Positions 47,737 through 60,888 of a stretch of DNA of 64,000 nt are shown in pieces. The notes below the pieces were generated by a model. It was not told where the DNA came from and did not search any database. It was given only the letters and a program-made list of their open reading frames with translations. A program made the position numbers and the translations under genes. This stretch comes from Chamaecrista fasciculata (taxonomy: Eukaryota; Streptophyta; Magnoliopsida; Fabales; Fabaceae). The stretch lies in contig QANZ01013945.1 of assembly GCA_003254925.1 (NCBI GenBank), positions 49,385 through 113,384 of the forward strand, given 5' to 3'. Each line of letters starts with the position of its first letter. Within the stretch, counting starts at the first letter, position 1.

Positions 47737-50700
47737 TCAATTAAATTAAAAGAAAAATAAAACAATGTGAATAGCGAAATTGAAAGTTCATGCATTTATT
47801 TGTGACGGACCAAAATTTTCTAATTAATACTCTTGGTCTCATTTTTTTAATTTTTAGTCACACATCTCTTATTTACTTTTAAATTAATTAATTATTATTC
47901 ATAAAAATTTGCAGAACTGCTTAGAATTAAAGTTGCTCTATCGATCTACTGCTTTCGTTGATTAATTAGCTTCTTTCTTGATAGACTAGTTATGTAATAT
48001 TTGTATTTTTTTTCTCTCAGTAATGTGCTTCGAATACTACAAGTTTAGAGTTACTATAGTTATTCTTTATGAGTATTTTAATTTCTCTATCTAGTTGACA
48101 TTGTCAGCAAACATAGTCAGATTCAAAAAATGAAGTGTTCATTTTATTATCAAACAAATGAAATTAGTCATATTTATCTCGTTTTAAGTTTAAATGTGAT
48201 AAGTTTAAAATTATGATATATATGTTACCTTAACGAGATATTTTTCTATCTAATTGTATATTGTCAATTAATGAAATTAAATTATATTTAAAAATGGCTT
48301 TGGGAATAACTTTTTTATAATTTTTCACTTTGTGATCTAAACTCACTTTGGAGACAAATACAAGACAAAATTGAACATTCGAACTTATTATTATTATATG
48401 CATATACATATATGATGGTACTGATACGAATTATAAATATTTTTATTTTATCTTTAAGGTTTGTACTCTTTATATTAATTAGTAGATTGAATTGAACAAA
48501 ATTTTTAACTGAATGACTTGTTTTAATTAAATCAAATTCATAAATTTCAGTTTGAATAAGAGCGGTTTGGAAACGTATTTATTGACTTTCTTAATTAATA
48601 ATTAAACTAAAAAGAAATCAAAGAAGAAAGAGTATGAATATGAGTAAGTTAGAATTAAAGATTCAATGGATAAATGACGTATAGATATGAGAATAAGAGT
48701 GAGTTAATGACCAGAATGAGTGAGTTTTGTCGGACACTAATTAAGATATATTAATAGAAAATGTTGACTAATTAAGGGTATACGCTTGTGTTAATTAGTT
48801 GCTTCTGGTAAAGTTTAATTTTCAAGTCAGTTAGGCATTTTGGCTGATATGATTGATCGAGTATTTTGCTTTTGATCTCTAGAGTTGCTGTACTGTTGTT
48901 ATTAAAACAAAAATTGGTATAAACACTTAGTGAGTTCTTTGTTCTGCATTCCAGATTTCTAAACACAAAATTTGATCTACAATAAAATTGTATAAACACT
49001 CAGTTCATTTATGACAGTTAGACTATAGAATATATTAAAAAATTATCTTCCATAATTTTGAGAAGTCTTAGCAGTTAACATCAACAAATTTTGGCCAGAA
49101 TTGCATTTCTTGCTAATTAGCTTTTTCCTATTAGTTAGGAATCATTACAACACTTATTCATGACATTAACTTTCTTATGCCCAAGTGATGTTCTATTGCG
49201 CATGCATAATGAATCTCTTATTGATACCTTTGAACAACTAATGCCTATGTGAGGAAAATAACAATAAACACAAGTCATCAATATAATCAAACATAACCAC
49301 TTAAATCTAATTGAACAAACCGATCGAAAAGGATTCTAAGGGAAGTACATTACAATAAATCAAAATCTTTCCCTTCTTCGTTTTTGCCCGAAATCTTGTG
49401 TGAATTTTGATTAAGGTTCGAACGAAGTATTTGAGGATGCTTTGTATGGGAGTTGCTTCGAAGGATTGGAATATGGTTCGAAGGTGTGTGTAATTAGGGT
49501 AATTGAAGGTTTGGATGGAGTGTGATTTTGCATTTGATCCACTCTATGGAATGGGGTGTGATTAAAATATTGCTTTTGGCGGAGGTGTTTATTGTTGTTT
49601 TTCCTCTTTCTTTTTTGGTTGATTTGTATTTGTTTCGTAGAGAAAATTTAATATTGGGTTCTTAAATTTATACTAAATCAACTAATCAATTTTTCAATAA
49701 TCAAAATGTATTATTCTACAATTGTTAACGATTTGGTCATTGAGTCAAATTTTAAAAAAAAAAAAATACAAATTCAATACTAATTTAAGGATCAAATCAT
49801 GTAATTCTATTATCTAATTAATTAACTTGTTGTAAATTTAAGATCAAATAGTAAATTTTCTTTTTTTTTTTTTATATCATTTCTAAAGCTGTTCTGGCAT
49901 TTTGGCCAAAAAAGAAATGAAGCTGTTATAGCATTTAAGGAGACAAATATATCCTTATAATGTGCCTACAAAAGATACTTTTGCCCCACGATAACATACA
50001 CAAATAAAGATTATAAAATTCATGGTCTTCCTTATCCATCATGTTTATCATATCTACGTTATCTAATCTTGATTAAGTTCATGGTTCATTGTCAATCTAA
50101 GGAAAAGTGATAGCCTCTTATAAAAATGAAGCATGACTAATATGAATACGACATACGATATAGATATATTGACACGTTAAATTTTTAAATTTATACGATA
50201 CAACACAATATATATTTATATATATAAATAATTAAGAATTCATAAATTTTGATAAAAACTTTAAAATTATAATATCTATTCATAATATATGTCATATGTG
50301 TTATTATTTTTTATTATTTATTATATTAAAATTAAAAAAATTTATATTTTAAAATTTATGAATATCTATATCTATCCTATATTATATGTGTGAGGGGTGT
50401 TTTGGTTGGTCAAAATTAATTTTATTTTGAAATATATTATATGTGTGAGGGGTGTTTTGGTTGGTCAAAATTAATTTTATTTTGAAATATTAAAAGAGGA
50501 AAAAATAGTGGAGGGAGTTAAGTAACTTCCCACTACTTTGATGACTACAAAAAAAAGAGATAACTTATTATTTGGTCTCTCCTTTCTTACTGAGTCAACG
50601 GTTTGGTCCCTAATTTATCACGCAAAGCCCCTAATATATTATATGAGTATCGAAAACAGATACGTGTATGATACGACAACACATCCTTAAACTAAAGAAT

Positions 50701-50900
50701 CCATGCCTCATACCTCATACCTCATACCTCGTACTTTATTTCTTTTTTCTTTTCAAAAAGCGTATAAATATAATGTACAATATTTTTTTTATATTGTAGA
50801 CGTGTCAAATTTAATTGTTTAATTATTTATAGTAAAATTAAGTACCGTAATGTAAATTAACTACAGGTCATCGTTGATCATTCCAGTGTTGTCATCTTCA
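47737..50900. other. Gene-free AT-rich region upstream of the LCAT-like gene
   Basis: No gene was recognised. It holds a micro-insertion at 49903-49919 (TGGCCAAAAAAGAAATG between imperfect 17-bp copies at 49886 and 49920), and a lone arm of the 28863-type foldback at about 50560-50630 (ACTGAGTCAACGGTTTGGTC). The region 49380-49610 is somewhat GC-richer with repeated TTCGAA motifs, but no open frame of interest. Confidence 0.4.
50381..50490. repeat. 55-bp direct tandem duplication
   Basis: The segment starting ATTATATGTGTGAGGGG at 50381 repeats exactly from 50436, including GTTTTGGTTGGTCAAAATT. The two copies show no difference I can see, so the duplication looks recent. Confidence 0.85.
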
Positions 50901-51093
50901 TCATCACTCTCACCTTCACACGCAATATCCTTCCCCAAATCCGAACCCTAAATCGATAATCTTCCATTTCGTTCCACCTATTGTTTTTGATTCTTCATCT
51001 AGGGTTCCGAATCGTTCGTCTGTTGGCGAGAGAATCCGAAGTTTAATCTCAAAATCTCACGAGCTGGATGCTTGCTAGGGTTTCCGTCTGGTG

Positions 51094-54000
51094 ATGGCTA
51101 TACTGTTGGAGGATATCTTACAATCGGTGGAACTATGGTTGAAGCTCATCAAGAAGCCGCAGCCTTACGTGAATCCCAATCTCGACCCTGTTCTGCTGGT
51201 GCCTGGTATTGCCGGTTCTATCCTTAAGGCTGTAGATGATGAGAATGGCAAGGAAGAAAGGGTTTGGGTTCGGATCCTATCAGCTGATCGCACTTTTCGG
51301 ACCAAGCTATGGTCACGTTTTGATCCTGCCACTGGTAATTGGTCTTTATTAGCTGAGTTTGGAAAATTTTCCAATCCGTTATGAACTTAGTTTGCTTTTT
51401 CATCAACCTTTCGTAAGAACCGTATACGTCAACTTGATTTGCCGAGTGAAAAGATTGACTTGTTTCGCGCTTCTATGCTTTTTTAGAAATTATTTCGCTT
51501 TTCATAAACTTGAGCAAAAAAAGAAAAAAAGAAAAAAGAAAAAAGGAATCTATTGCAAAATCTCTGCGTTAAATAAGCATTTAAAAAGTCCTGGTAAACT
51601 TGAACTTGTATCCTCCTTCTCAACTTTCCTCTGCCATACTTTGGGTATTCTTGTGTATGTTAAATATTGCGTTATTTAGTTCAAGAAGTTGTCCGTGTAA
51701 CTAGTTTGCGACCCTCCTTGTAAATTGTATCTGACTGCTTTTATGCTATTTTCAGGCTCAGACTGAAAAAATTAATGAATATGATTAATATTTTTTTTTA
51801 TCTTTTTAATTTATATGATATTGACAGATTAGTAAGTTATGAAGTGCTCTTGACAAAAACCTCTCTCTTCCTTTGCCTTGATATTTGTTGTAATTAATGA
51901 ATTTCAGTGTGACAGGCACTTAAGAAAGCTTGTGGATGAATATTTATTAGGTCCTTAATGCTTATACTAGAAATCTCATATTCAGTAGGACACTGATAAT
52001 TTTCCTTGGAACCAGGCCAAACTGTATCCATGGATCGCAAAACAAGTATTGCAGTTCCAGAAGACAGACACGGACTGTATGCAATTGATGTTTTGGACCC
52101 TGATATGGTACACCAGCACATCGATTTTGCAAAAAATAGTGGACGAGCATTGATTCCTTCTGTTCTATATTTTTTCACATATTCTTCTTGTGGCATAAGC
52201 ATATTTAGTTGAAATTGTTCTAAGACACATGAAATAGTGAGCAATGTAATTGAGGTAGTATGGTTGAAGAAGTTGTTACTTCTCTAGATTCTTGTCTTCT
52301 ATCCTTTTCCCATGATAACTAATAAACATGCTCAGATACTTATCTTTTATATTTTCTCAACTGAATAATCTATACTAAAGTCTGCTATCTAAAGACTTTA
52401 CCCATGTAAACTGAGAATTGAATGTTTGTGCCACATCTTCGCTCCCTGCAGCTCTTTTACGTTAACTACATGTAGCACAATTGCTTCTTTTTGACCAGAC
52501 ATTTTTTTTATAAGAAGTTAGAAATTACATTGCATAATTAAATTTAATATTTTTATTAATTGCTGCAAGAGCCTGTGAGTTAATGCAAAGCTATATCAAC
52601 AGTTGATTCTTGGTTCCTATATAACTTTTGTGATGCAGATACTTGGACGTGAGTGTGTTTATTATTTCCATGACATGATTCTTGAAATGATTAAATGGGG
52701 GTTTCAAGAGGGAAAGACACTTTTTGGCTTTGGTTATGATTTTCGCCAAAGTAACAGGTACCTGGTCATTTCCATACTAGACTGTTCAATGATATTGGTC
52801 ACACCTCGAAAACCAGGAGGATATTCTCGTCTCGTTGCTTATCCACAGGAAAAAATTGATTGTATGAGGTCATTAGTTCAAAAGGAGTAAATGTCACTAA
52901 CTCGCATATAAGGTCGCTTTAAAGGCACAATCAGAAACTTATGAGTTGTCTCTGAGTTCGTGTGATTTTTTCAATTTACTTGTTAATGTTTGATAAGATT
53001 TTGATGTATTGTGCTTACTTTTGGCTGATACTATGTAGAATTTCAGTTTTGACAACCTTGTTTGGATAGTACAAGTTTATATTTCTTCTTTACTTAGTTA
53101 CACCGAAAAAATCCAATGTTGGTTATATCTTGAGTTTAACAACCTTCACTCTTTCCTAAATATTTGTAACATAAACCTTTGGCTTTCCAAAGTATTTTCT
53201 TAGTTTTATTTATTTTATAGTGTTAGAGCTTCTTTGACCTAGCAGCTAGGAATTTGTTTTCCTATTCCCATTCTTGGTAATTAAATGAAATTTCATCACA
53301 AGCAAAAATTTCCCTAGGAAGCTATTCCTACATTAGCCTGAAGTAGAATATAATGGTTCAAGTAGATTTAGTCTGATTGCAAACTCTCAATATTGGATCT
53401 TATGGTTGTTGGCTTCCTAGTGGTATGATCGTCCATTTACTTGAGGATAACTACTCTGACATGCATTTACTTTTTATCAGATTTAAAGAAAGTGTTTCAA
53501 CAGCTGTACTGGTTTTTGTCATTTAGGTTGCAGGAAACAATGGATAGGTTGGCTAAGATGTTAGAATCAGTGTATAATGCTTCAGGAGGGAAAAAGATAA
53601 ACATCATAAGTCATTCTATGGGTGGCCTTCTGGTGAAATGTTTCATGTGCCTGCACAGCGATGTAAAGAATCCATCACTCTTCAATTTGTTTAAGTTTGT
53701 TTCTATAAGTCTCTACAGTTCCTGTAATCTTTTCGTTTCCTTACTTTTAGACTTCGATCTTGCAATTTGTTTCTTGCTGTTTGGTGAAGTTTACAATTTT
53801 GTGCCATTTGTTTGGCAGATTTTTGAGAAATATGTTAAGAGTTGGATTGCAATTGCTGCTCCTTTCCAGGGTATGTAACTACTACTTTGTTTACTTAAAA
53901 GTTCAGGAGTTCTAGTAAGGATACTCAAAATAAAATTCCATTTCTGGGGTATAGAGATGATGAGTGTTGTTAGTTTTGAAGGAGATATCATAATCACTTG

Positions 54001-57000
54001 ATAGCTAAACTAGTTGCTGGGTACATTCACATTATTTATGCCGAGATTATTTAGATTGTTATATTAGTTTTCTTTCTCTAGTTTTTGTAGTCATGTATCT
54101 GAATTTTTTTGGCTGAGTTTGGACCTCAGTAAACATTGGTGCAGTGGGTATCACAAATCACACCAATAGTTGAAAGTCAACATCAAATAACTTGCTTTGT
54201 AATTATTATTTTGGTAATCATATAAGTATATTTTTTTGCTTCTCTTACGACTTCCCTCTGGATTTATGCCCGTTTTTGGGAATTGTTTATTTTTTGGGAG
54301 GTGGGGGAGGGGGAGGGGAGGTTCTCAAAGTGGTTACTTTTTTCTCTATGTTTTTCCTTTTTCTTTAAATGAGAAGTAATATCTGATGGGTTGTTTAGGT
54401 TGCCCCTCTATTGCATAATAGTGCATTGCTACGCTGTTCTACAGGTGCACCAGGATATATCAATTCAACCTTCTTAAATGGGATGTCCTTTGTAAATGGA
54501 TGGGAGCAAAACTTCTTCATTTCAAAATGGAGCATGCACCAGTTGGTACATATCAGTTATTTACTTATTTCAAAATTGTATTTACTACGTTTGCTCTTTA
54601 ATTCATCTTCAATTATGAGTAAGTGTGAAAAGCACTGTCTATCCTTAGAACTTCTACTTCTACTTTTATTGTTTACACATAAAATAATAAGCATAAAAAT
54701 CATAAAAGTAATATTAATTATTAATTCAGTTTTTGTATGATTATTCACATAAAAAATGTTAATGAAACTATTTTCTACGTGTTTTAATAAGCAGAAAGAT
54801 AAAACTATTTCTAAAATCTGTGAATAGAAAATAGTCGCATTAAACAGTTGATTTTTTGTTTTTATAAATTTGAAACTGTTTTTGAAATCTATAATCAATC
54901 TGGCCCTCGATTTCTGTAAAAATTAGGTGTGAAGTTTTTCATACAGCTATCAATTATCTCCTGACTGTTATTACAGATTAAAGCTATTATTATTTTTTTT
55001 GCCGGTAATAAAAGCTAAAACTGAATGATATATATGCAATCTTGCTTTGATTGTGAAATAGCTTCGTGATCGTTGTTTCTCTTTGAAGACAGTAAGCAGT
55101 GATAAGATCTTTCTAAAAGCTAGTGAAAACACTGAAATGGGTGGTATTGTTGAATTGTATCATAACAACTCACGATCAGTCTTGACATGTAATTGTGACG
55201 ATGAAAAGAAAAATATGCTTTGACACAAACTAATAAAAATATGGAAGAGAAGGTTTTGGCCTTCTAATATTGTGCTTTAGTTGTGGACCAGTTAGTCAAT
55301 AGTAGGAGTTTTAGCTATTTCATGCATGGTGACATCATTAGGAGTTATTGACTACATAATTTGGCTTTTCCCATTTATATATGATTGGTGTTGTGTTCTT
55401 CACTATGTTTTATCTGGAGTATTCATACTTATCTAAGCACCAGATAGTTTAAGCAATGTCAGGCATGTGGGCTAGTTCCGAATGCTTGTTTTTTTTTTTT
55501 TTCCTGTTTTTGTTTATTTTATTTTTCCTTTGTGTTTGTCTTAATTTGATACTGTCCAAATTTATAAGTATTGATTAGTTTGTTACTATGTCCCAGCTGA
55601 TTGAATGCCCATCTATATACGAACTCATGAGTAGTCCCGATTTTCATTGGCAAAACATTCCATTTCTTGAGCTATGGCGTGAGCAGCATGACTCTGATGG
55701 GAAACCTCATATTATTCTGGAGTCTTATCCTCCCCGAGATAGTATTGAGATTTTGAAGGAATCTCTTGCAAATAACGAAGTGAGTTACCAGTTTTCCTTG
55801 CGCTGCATCCAGCTTATTGGAGCAAAGTTTAATAGTCTCCAAATCTTCCATGACTTTAAGTGTATTGTTTATTAGAATTTGGTGCCTAGAGTTTTTTCAC
55901 AATTTCCTGTTTCATAAATCAAATCAAATTCTACAAATAAGTAGTAATTGGGAAAACAATCAATCACATGTTACTTGTACTTATTTTCTCATATCCAGAG
56001 TCTTTGGACTTGCTTCAATAGAACCCTCAGTGTTTAAGGAAAGCTGTTTACCTTTTTCCGCCCGGGTGGGGGTGTTTTGGTTACTTCAATAGATTTGACA
56101 AAAACAAGTATTACTTGTCATTTATCATCTACTATGACTACTGGTATATCTTATGTTGGTATGATTTTAATTAACCATCATCCAGGTCAACTATAATGGT
56201 GAAAATTTGCCCCTTCCCTTTAACATGGAGATCTTAAAATGGGCAAATGAAACACGCAAGATTTTGTCTCGTGCCAAACTTCCCTCTCAAGTTAAATTCT
56301 ACAATATATATGGGATGGGTCTTGAGACGCCTCATACTGTTAGGTAATGTAACCAACAATTCTTTCAGTGATATGTAAGCCCCAAAAGTGGATCTTATCT
56401 GAAGTTTTCTGAATGCTCAATTGCATGGAGATCCATATAATTCTGTGCAAATGTATGACACTTTTAACTATTCTCCAGCTATGGATGCGAGGAGAAGCCT
56501 GTCTCAGATCTGCAACAGCTACGTTATATCCAGGTCATTGCTTTTGCCCCTAGTTTTTGTTCGTTGATGAAAATGGCATATCTTAGGTGCAGAGGTCATA
56601 CACATGATATGGTGTATGTGATATTGATTGACCTATTTGGCAATAAATAATTTTTCAGTGCTTATATTTGAAAGAATTTCGGGCAGTTTTCCACCTGTAT
56701 TTGTGGTTTGAGTAAATACATGTCATAATCATAAAATGATAACTACATCCAATTTCTCTCTCAAACTGTATCATATGATAGTCCTTTTTTTTTTTCCCTC
56801 AAGACCTTTTCTCTTTTCATTTTTTTAGTGATTTTTTCCAGTTGCCAATGCTAACCCTCTTTTTAATATATTCAGGCCAAATACATATGTGTCGATGGTG
56901 ATGGAACAGTGCCAGTAGAGTCTTCTAAGGTTTGTTTGCTAGCTCTTGTGTTCTAAATCTTTATGTAATTGATGACTTATTAAAAGTAAATATGCCATCA

Positions 57001-57667
57001 AAGGCTCTTAACATATCTGACGTTATACAAGTTCTTCTGGAATGATTATGGTGAAATAGCGTTGGCATTAGCAGCACTTTATGGATTTATAATGGACGAC
57101 ATGTTCTAAAATATAGGTTGACCAAACACTTCATATAGTTGGGCCTGGAAAACAAAACCTTCATATAGTGATATTATGACTATAACCATCTGCGCTGCGT
57201 AATGCTGCCCTCTGTAAGTTGCTTCATCCTTTTCTTGCTTTCAGGCTGATGGGCTCAAGGCAGAGGCAAGGGTTGGAGTCCCCGGTGAACATCGGGGCAT
57301 TCTTTGCGACCATCATGTATTCCGGATTCTCAAGCACTGGCTGAAGGCTGGAGATCCGGACCCTTACTACAACCCACTAAATGATTATGTGATTCTGCCT
57401 ACTGCTTTTGAGATGGAAAGGCACAAAGAGAAGGGTCTAGAAGTAACATCCATTAAAGAGGAATGGGAAATAATTTCTCATGACCAAGATGAGCATAATA
57501 GCCATACTTCTGATCAAATGTCTTTGACTGCTGTATCGGTTTCCCATCATGAAGGAGCCAATCATTCTTGTTCCGAGGCTCATGCTAGTGTCGTCGTTCA
57601 CCCGGGCAATGATGGCGGCGAGCAGCATGTTCAACTGAATGGGTTAAGTATTTCAGTTGATGCCTAA
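51094..57667 (+). CDS. Lecithin:cholesterol acyltransferase-like phospholipase (LCAT4/cytosolic PLA type)
   Basis: Alpha/beta-hydrolase of the plant LCAT-like group; Arabidopsis LCAT3 and LCAT4 act as phospholipases A rather than sterol acyltransferases. Eleven exons (51094-51334, 52016-52107, 52639-52757, 53527-53662, 53819-53870, 54445-54545, 55597-55779, 56186-56343, 56479-56533, 56876-56929, 57245-57667) join without a break to 537 residues, the expected length. Landmarks: LDPVLLVPGIAGS (residues 30-42, oxyanion region), GYDFRQSNR, ISHSMGG with nucleophile Ser181, WIAIAAPFQGAPGY, SMHQLLIECPSIYELM, NIYGMGLETPHTV, VDGDGTVPVES (Asp386 or Asp388), VGVPGEHRGIL (His413), and the C-terminal LNGLSISVDA. 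No signal peptide is seen, in line with a cytosolic enzyme. ATG 51094 was taken; the codon before it is GTG. A match to Arabidopsis LCAT4 is apparent along the whole length. Confidence 0.95.
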
Positions 57668-59014
57668 TCCAAATCAGCTTATGTTGAAATGTGCAGTGAA
57701 TGGGGATGGGAATGCTTAATGTACAGATGATGTGGGTGTTGACGTCTTGTATAAAAGGAATATCTTTGTCATGATTCTGGCATATTAATTACTACATCTA
57801 ATTAATGATATGTCTATGTGATGATGGTATGTATCATTTGCGAAAATGGTGCTGTCTTTCTGTCTAAACACTCTTGTCTGGTATATATTGTTAAGATTTA
57901 AGAGTGTTGATTCATGTACCAAAATGTACGGAGTTCTTTATGATTTGGTATATAGTAGTCTCCACTGTAATCTAATTACATCAAGGCTAACTAGCGAGTC
58001 GCAATTATCTAAGTTAATTAATTATACCTCCAAGGCTGTTTCCAAAGAGAAAAAGAATTAAATTTATATTTTATTGTAATTCAAATTTCACATTATGATG
58101 TAATGTTAATTTAAGAGGACCACCTACGCAAGTGTTAGTCGAAAAGCAACATGAGAGACCAACAGTTTTATTACACAAGTTTAGCAGCAGGAAAGAATAT
58201 AAATGGGAAGATGTGATCTTCTTGACTTCTTTGTTGTACCCAACCACTATTATGATGATTATTTCTGTTTCATGCTTCACATTTTAAATCTTCAGTTGGA
58301 TTAATTAACGGGTGATATATCAGATTTTCACAAAATGATTGCTTACATATTTTTGCTCTAATTCTAAATCTTGGCATTATATAATTAATATAAATCATTT
58401 GTATTATTAATTTGTGCTCTATAAGTACTATTTTGCTTTGCAATTTGGATGCAGTTTTACTTGCCAATTCTGAAGAATTTAGAATTCTGGAGTAGTATGG
58501 GAATTTAATTTTCTTTCTCTTTCATTCATTTTCCCTCCTAATTATCATGCTCCTTTTCTTAGTTTGGTTAACAATATACATCTCCAAGTGTTTTCTTTTT
58601 CCTTTTTTTTTTTTTTTATGAAAGAGGAAGATAATGAAAGATTAAATTTTCCTTCAATTTTCAACTTTTCAAACAATGCATCAAAATATCTTAAATCTAT
58701 CTTTTTCCCCTTCTCTTCCCTTCCATAGTACTCATTAATTCTTATATATATATAACATGATACAATTGAGGTTGACAAATTTGGAGAAGATATATAATAA
58801 TATAAGAACATGATAGCATACATCATCAAAGTCGTTATTTATTATTGCAAATGAAAATGCTCAACACACACATCTCTACATGCTCATGCTGTTATTCTTG
58901 ATTCTATAAAGTGTCAGCAAGAGCGAGCAATCTCACTTTTACAATCACACCATATACATATACATATACATATATGGAGTTAGTTGATTATATAAGAATT
59001 AATGAGTAAAGTAG
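57668..59014. other. Convergent 3' regions of the LCAT-like and PP2 genes
   Basis: The two genes converge here. Positions 57668-57850 read as LCAT-like 3'UTR. A pyrimidine-rich stretch at 58505-58615 precedes AT-rich sequence, and a TATACA repeat lies at about 58949-58975 just past the PP2 stop. No further gene was recognised. Confidence 0.4.
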
Positions 59015-60724
59015 CTAGTTGGAAGGGAGAAATTCCAGTTTGGCCTTCTTAATTACAAGGCCTCCCTTCCATTTGCCACTCCACACTTCATAGAGTCCAA
59101 AGTATATATCTCTCTCTGAGAGATTTTGAGGCACTATTACGTCAAGCTGCTTCTGTGATGTATTATTAGGATCAGGAATTATCTTTGAATTACTTGTTAA
59201 TGTCACTTCCCTGTAATCATAAGCTCCCTTCTTCCCTAGCTTCGCCATCACCAGCACCGGGCTCCCGTTCCACCCGAACGCGTCCGGCTTCATCTCCACC
59301 TCGAAGCTCACCCGGTAAACTCCGCCACGTTCCACCGTCACCATGCCGGAAACATCCAGCCATGATACTTGTATTAGTGTTACCTCGCCACGGATGTCCC
59401 TAAAATTGTGTACACACATGCATAGACATTTAGTATAGTCACACCAAATTGTTAGATTTTGATTTTTTTTTTCTTATAGTGTCTTAATATTAAGTTTTGG
59501 ATTAAGAAAAAAAATGACTTGGATTTTTTTAGAAAAATTATGTCATCCACTAGTAATTGCCATTTCACTTCTTCAAAGATGTCATTTTGCGAGGAATGAA
59601 ACAACTGTTAAATTGAAAACATCCGTTTCTAATTGAATCTAGCAACGGGTTTTGATGTTGCAAAATATCTGACTAAATGCGGCATTACAATCGACGAATC
59701 AATAAATCCGTAATTCAAAAGTAACATAGATTTGATTATTAATACCCAAAAGAACATATAGTAATTCAAAAGTGTACAGTACTATACATTTTACTAGAAC
59801 ACATGTACAGTACAGGGTTAATTCTAAAGGAGCAAAAAATAACAAACATTCATTGAGAAACATTGTCAATATTAAAAAAATAGATAAAATAATATATGAT
59901 TTATTAATTCATGAAAGAAGTATATATAAAACTTTTTTTTGCTGTTCTATAAATAATTGAGTTAAATACTTACTTTGTAGATAGCTGCCAATAACGACTG
60001 TCATCGCCCCATACAATGTTGAGTCCTCTTGGAAAAATCAAGGTAGTGTCACCCTGCATTATATATATATATATATATATATATTACAATGTTAATTAAT
60101 TAATTGATTGTTACACTCGTAGTTAAATACGCATGTCTCTAATTTCCTATGAAAATTTGAAGATTTTCAAGTTTGAAAAAGAAATGGTGCAAGAAACAGA
60201 ATATATATACCAAGGAATAGCTAGTAAGGCGATAATGTCTTGTACAAATATACTTAATTGAATTAAATCCCACCACCCTAGGCTGTTGCAATTTTAGAAA
60301 TAATTTTCACAGAAATGTCTTTTCTTCTTTTGAGAATTTAATTTATTTAATGAAATTCTCTAATTTGATGGCAAAGTATATATTATTTTCTTGTGGCTTT
60401 TTCAGTCATATATAGTAATATATATATATACACAGAGATATAGAGAGAGAGAACAAAATCAATATGCAATTCCAGAACAGAGAGTTATGATTTATCAGGA
60501 AGGTCTGTGCAAATAATCGGGAATATATATATATATATATATTTCATCAATAAATTAGCCAATTTAAAAAATAAAACACTTTGTATAAATGTTGTAAACA
60601 TTTTATGTTGATGTCTGTGAAGAAATTGAAATTGAAATTGAACAGCATATATATATTAGGAAATGTTTATACTTGCCTTTTTTTCAATGCATCCATCCTC
60701 TGCAGTGTGATGAGGCTTCTTCAT
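59015..60724 (-). CDS. Phloem protein 2-like lectin (PP2-A group, PP2-A9-like)
   Basis: Phloem-lectin-type carbohydrate-binding protein; PP2-A proteins are found in phloem and cytosol and bind N-acetylglucosamine or mannose glycans. Exons (minus strand): 60677-60724, 59974-60053 and 59015-59399, total 170 residues. Exon 1 is MKKPHHTAEDGCIEKK. Exon 2 gives GDTTLIFPRGLNIVWGDDSR then YWQLSTK. Exon 3 gives IQVSWLDVSGMVTV, YRVSFEVEMKPDAFGW, PVLVMAKLGKKG, IYFGLYEVWSGKWKGGLVIK and KAKLEFLPSN, covering the whole PP2 domain. No signal peptide. The first intron starts GCAAGT, not GT; only this donor joins exons 1 and 2 in frame. The second intron is GT-AG (GTAAGT). The short form without an N-terminal extension fits the PP2-A9/A10 branch. 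Confidence 0.9.
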
Positions 60725-60880
60725 TCTGAAAATTACTCTTTTACCTTTCTTCTTCTTGTTCTTGTGTATGCAATTTCTATTTTCCCTTTTTTTTTTTGCT
60801 CTGAATCCGACTTTGATTAATTATATAGATAGATGTGATTGATGAATGAAGTATGAAGAAAATGTAAGGTAGGCAACCCT

Positions 60881-60888
60881 TTATATAA
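60881..60888 (-). promoter_or_regulatory. TATA box of the PP2-like gene
   Basis: Minus-strand ATTATATAAAGGG about 160 bases upstream of the PP2 start codon, a normal distance for a plant leader of about 125 bases. No other TATA-like site of similar quality is closer. Confidence 0.5.

Noticed and set aside
54978-55015. Possible further micro-insertion (T-run ending GCCGG) in an LCAT-like intron
   Set aside because: The flanking repeats agree too poorly (AATAAAAGCT against ATTAAAGCT) to count as a target duplication.
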